Shown one piece after another: positions 17,440-21,217 of a stretch of DNA of 21,217 nt. The stretch is from Choanephora cucurbitarum (Eukaryota; Mucoromycota; Mucoromycetes; Mucorales; Choanephoraceae). The notes below the pieces were generated by a model, which made no database searches, had not been told where the DNA came from, and was given only the letters and a program-made list of their open reading frames with translations. Made by a program: the position numbers and the translations under genes. Within the stretch, counting starts at the first letter, position 1. Every line of letters starts with the position of its first letter. Location of the stretch: positions 1 through 21,217 of the forward strand of contig JAIWNI010000221.1 in NCBI GenBank assembly GCA_025331435.1, given 5' to 3'.

Positions 17440-17890
17440 AATGCATCTACTGTATATGACAAAAGTAGATTACATGCAGCAATATCGAATCAGCTCTTAG
17501 TTGTCTATGCGTCATTAAGCACGTACGTCTTGAATGTTCAGACTTAGAAAAACATCATTCCAAAATGAACTCTTATCGTCTAAATATATTTCTTTCTAAT
17601 GGTAACCCTTGTTAGTATTAGATAAAGATTGGGTGGCGTTAGAGTCCAATTGGATTAAATAATCAAATATGCTTTCTTAATTCACTAGATGCGAAAGCTT
17701 AACTAGACCAATACGCATATATTAGTTTAAAAACAATGCAAAGAATAATCGTTATAAAAGTAATAGTGGAAATAACAGCTAGTATATAAAGCAAACCGTA
17801 TTATAGCATCTCTTTTGCTTTCATCTTTATTAAACGTTCAATTACAACACCTTTTTCCATCCTTTGAACTTACTCGATCAACTTACGACC
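17440..17890. promoter_or_regulatory. Divergent intergenic promoter region
   Basis: 452 bp between the two opposing ATG codons, AT-rich. A TATA box (TATATAAA) at 17783-17790 lies about 100 bp before the plus-strand start and fits that gene. No matching box was pinned for the minus-strand gene. Confidence 0.45.
17783..17790 (+). promoter_or_regulatory. TATA box of the transposase gene
   Basis: TATATAAA, 101 bp before the ATG at 17891, a fitting distance for a fungal core promoter. Confidence 0.5.
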
Positions 17891-20800
17891 ATGTCCTCTT
17901 TCCTTTGTTGTGCCTTTTGCAAACGATCATTCGACTCTGTCGAGCAACTTACCGAGCATAGTAACAAAAAACAATGTGCTACTAGATACGCCGAAAAACA
18001 AGAAGAAGCAGGCGACAGACCTTCGGGAAGCAACGAAGATGTTTCCATGACTGAAGCTTAAATGCTAAGTAACATCAGCAGTCCTTTAGCTGTACCATCT
18101 CCAGATGATAGCAACAACAGTAGTCCCGAAGACACTTCAAATTCATTTGGAGCAGAAATCATTGCACAAACTGTCAGCAGCGCTAATGGTAAATAATCTA
18201 AATCAACTGACTGACCGATGTATTAACCTTTAATACATCTCTAGAAACTAAGAATCCTATCGAACTGAATGGGGTACCTGGTGAAGAAATGACAGAATTT
18301 CAAAAAGCAGCAGTTGGATTCATGCGTCTGTTAGAAGAATCTAGAGCTCCTAAACAATGTCGAAGAGATATTGCCAACTACTTGAACAATAACTTTTTTG
18401 TTCGTTTTGGTGGTGAAGGTAAACTCAAAGAGATCGTACTTGCCTTGATGGCTTGATAGTCTTGTTAACAATTGTATCAGGCACTTTTCATGGCGAGTTA
18501 CTTCAGTCCCCCGATACATACCTCCGTATGATCAATAGGGAAGTCAACATTACTAAGAAGCAAGATGTATGCCAAAATGGATGCTACTGATATCCAGTTG
18601 ATCGACCTGATATCATTAAGTGTCAAGCCGATGATTGCAATCAGCCTAGATACAAAACGAAGTTGAGTTTGAGTTGGAGAGAAATGATGAGACCAGGAAT
18701 CTTATTATGCCTTTACCTCAATTGATTCCTCATGAGCAAATATCTTCCACATCAGTAGCTAAAGCGTTAACTGAGCTTTATGCTGATGATGACACATTAG
18801 ACATCTTGAATTATGGTCATGATTTTTTGAACAACAATTATGAAAATAGCATCGAATACAAGGATATCTTCTCTGGCTGTAACTTTCGTAAGCTAATGCA
18901 GAATGACATCGTCAATCCAAACGCTATTTGCCTTGTACTCTTCGTGGATGGATACCAAGATAGGAATTCCCTAAAGTCGCACCAAGTCATGATCAACTGC
19001 CTGATAGTGTATATTTATCCTCAACATCGGTGAGTGATTGATGACATCGTCAACATCATAATCAACAATGCTTACCTCATATTTCTCTAAATCATAGAAC
19101 TAAAGATGAATACATGATTCAGATTGCTATTTATTCTGGAAAGCCTAAGAACTTGGTATCTTTTTTACAACCCGTGATAGCTGTATTAAATCTCTGTATG
19201 AAAAGGGCCTTATCATCAAAAAAGAAGGCGTAGAAAGATTCAATGGCAACGTTGCTATTCTGGGTGTTACTGGCAATATCCCCGGAATTGCTGAATTGAT
19301 AGGCCTCGCCGGTCACACCCACACCTACGGTTGTCGTAGCTGTTCAGTGAAAGCAAGTGATCCAGCACCAGATTGCATTCATGGCAAATACTTTCCTTCT
19401 GTTGGTGACGAAAGGAATATCTAAAGCTTTAAAGAAGGAGACATTGTAAGTCAAGGACTGTATCAAAGCTATGTAACGTTTAATTAACTTTTAGTCGTAG
19501 GCAAAAGGAATGAAAGGTGTACCTGAATTGTTTACTTCATTACCCACATTTATGGGTACCTTTTCCTTCTTCGGTGATGAGTTGCACATGATAGGTCATG
19601 GCCTAAGACATTTAGTCTGTAACCTTATAGATCCTAAAGCAAACAGTCACTTTAAAGTCAAAGGCTCCTCCGATTACTCTTTCGATTTCATTCAACCCAA
19701 CTTTTTTCAGAACTTATCAGAATATATCACCAGAAGCAAATCAACTAATCCAACAACATTTAACTTTTCCTTCCAATTGAAAAAAAGTCCTCTTCGTGCT
19801 GTTGATTGGCACTTCTTCTTACTACACATCGTCCCAACAATGATCATCCCGAATTTGAAGTATCCAGCGGCCAAAAAAGCTTTGATAAGCTTGGTAAATG
19901 CGTGCTCCATAAGTCTACAAAGGTCCATTTCAGCTAGCGAGCTTGAGGATATGAAAAGGTGATAATAATCAAGCATACCTAAAAGGTTGTCCGTTAATAC
20001 TCATCACTTAATACAGATTTTTTAACATCTGGGCTACTTTCCTTAAAGGTGAAATTGCTGGACGTAGACTAATGGTGCGTGTGTGGACTATGAACAATCA
20101 CTTTGCTTCATACCACATATATGAGTTGATCAAGCGGTATGGTCCTTTGCGTTATTACTCATCCCGATCAACTGAACGAACAATCCAAAAGTACACCAAC
20201 TAGTCTTGCTCTAAGTCAGCACCGGATGTAGAAACAAGCAACATTTTGCAGAGATATACATATTTCAAGAGATAAAGAGTATCTTGAGCCAAAGCGAGTT
20301 AATACGGCAAGATGCACAAGAGAGGCAGAATACAAAGATCATCCTGACAACGAAGAAGGTGTGTTACCACAGTTATAGAAAAAATTTTAGCAAGCAGTAT
20401 TGAATGATGATGTTGATATTGCAAACGTACCTATCATCAATGTAAGAAAAGCGATGGAAAAGTTTTTTGCAAGATTGTCAGGTGGATTAACCTTCCTAGA
20501 TAACAATAACGTCAAGTGGGCTGCAAGAGTTGTGAAAGATGGTGTCGTTATACAATCAAGATGGCATCGAGGTAATCAAAAGAACGTTAAGAGGGCTACC
20601 AACCTAATTATCTTTGAAGCCAAAGAATCTATCTGGTAAATGTTTAAATTCCTCGTCTTTTAAATGTTTTAAATAAAATACTTACTTGTATCAGATCTCG
20701 CGATTTGTCTTGGTTTGTAGGCGAAGTGATAACCTTTGTTGTGCTGTACATCGTGGTACTCTCTACCATATGGCTGTTGTACCTTTAGTCAAGAATAGTG

Positions 20801-20982
20801 CTGTGGGTAACTTTGGGATTCCAATCATAGAGGTATTTCCCAACAATGAAGACAGGAAGGTGATCGTCTGCGACGTAAGTGATATTATTACTTTGGCGGG
20901 CTTTGTGCGATACAATGACAACGGGTGTCAATACAAGGTCATTTGGGAGACTGCCCTGTATTATAAAAAAAATAGACGGTAG
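17891..20982 (+). pseudogene. Tnp2/Plavaka-like (CACTA-type) transposase gene, decayed
   Basis: Starts at the ATG at 17891 with a C2H2-like finger (CAFCKRSFDSVEQLTEH). Predicted introns: 18189-18244, 18419-18480, 19030-19097, 19446-19500, 19959-20016 and 20636-20694, all GT...AG and 55-68 nt, each joining family-like segments. Segments in order: zinc-ribbon-like VCQNGC ... C ... C ... PRY, DIFSG and LFVDGYQDR, GKPKNLVSFLQPVI, GNIPGIAELIGLAGHTH with YGCRSC, PELFTSLPTFMG with DELHMIGHG, RAVDWHFFLLHIVPT, and YGPLRYYSSRSTERTI. These match transposase-derived proteins abundant in Mucorales. Breaks: TAA at 18059, TGA at 18588, TAA at 19422, TAG at 20201, more stops to about 20400, and frame changes near 18690, 19200 and 20740. 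The Asp expected in the GDIP-like motif is Asn. The copy cannot make an intact protein. Confidence 0.85.
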
Positions 20983-21079
20983 AAGTTGTGGTAGACATAG
21001 AGATATGTAGTTGTATAATATCAAATAATATGAAATAAATAAGGGTAGGGTTGGAGGAAAAGAAAAAGAAAAAAAAATT

Positions 21080-21112
21080 TTGTTGACTATGTGTACGTTA
21101 CATAGTTAACAA
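21080..21112. other. 13-bp-arm hairpin
   Basis: Arms ttgttgactatgt and acatagttaacaa around a 7-nt loop. Twelve of 13 positions are Watson-Crick and one would be G-U in RNA. It lies about 100 bp after the transposase coding end and just before a polyadenylation-like signal. Confidence 0.75.
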
Positions 21113-21113
21113 C

Positions 21114-21119
21114 AATAAA
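21114..21119 (+). promoter_or_regulatory. Candidate polyadenylation signal
   Basis: AATAAA directly after the hairpin, about 130 bp beyond the last transposase codon. The rest of the window to 21217 holds no recognised gene. Confidence 0.4.
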
Positions 21120-21217
21120 AGCCACCCTCTTGTGATACCTAAATAGATATGTTGTGTATATTCCAAACTTTAATATACCTTAGCTCTATTTCTTCTACTT
21201 TTCTTTTTTTCCGTTTG

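Noticed and set aside
15652..21058. Possible terminal inverted repeat (ccaaccacccaccctaa against gggtagggttgg)
   Set aside because: Short, imperfect and without a flanking duplication; not enough to define element ends.

Overview
The window looks like fungal nuclear DNA, probably from a Mucoromycota (Mucorales-like) species. It is AT-rich, carries a eukaryotic tRNA gene with internal A and B boxes, has short GT...AG introns of about 55-70 nt, and is dominated by Ty3/gypsy retrotransposons and a Tnp2-like transposase gene. No ordinary single-copy host metabolic gene was recognised. The species assignment is inference.

Layout. (1) 1-2240, minus strand: the 5' end of a first Ty3-like element, with LTR, a primer binding site matching tRNA-Gln, a CCHC gag, and the start of pol in the -1 frame; pol runs off the left edge. 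(2) 2288-2359, plus strand: an intact-looking tRNA-Cys(GCA) gene lying between two retrotransposons. (3) 2425-11552, minus strand: a second, nearly complete 9.1-kb Ty3-like element with 599/601-bp LTRs, PBS, gag, protease, RT-RNase H, integrase and PPT. It also has an extra 210-codon ORF between integrase and the 3' LTR whose codon use differs from the rest of the element. Pol is split by frame changes and by a 439-nt spacer with 40-bp tandem repeats. (4) 11556 to about 12560: a diverged third LTR plus a 3'-terminal scrap of a related element, abutting the second element with 3 bp between. (5) About 12560-15900: AT-rich sequence with no gene recognised. (6) 15898-17439 (minus) and 17891-20982 (plus): two decayed, intron-containing genes transcribed divergently. 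The plus-strand gene is a Tnp2/Plavaka-type (CACTA-like) transposase relative. The minus-strand gene is unrecognised, with coiled-coil, basic and acidic parts. Together they may be the two genes of one DNA transposon.

Within the second element the genes would give capsid/nucleocapsid (gag), polyprotein processing (protease), cDNA synthesis (RT-RNase H) and insertion (integrase). The catalytic residues are largely intact, so decay appears recent. The most interesting signals are the C-ending-codon accessory ORF (a candidate captured host gene), the mosaic LTRs, the tRNA gene flanked by two elements, the separate-looking integrase cistron, and the divergent transposase pair.
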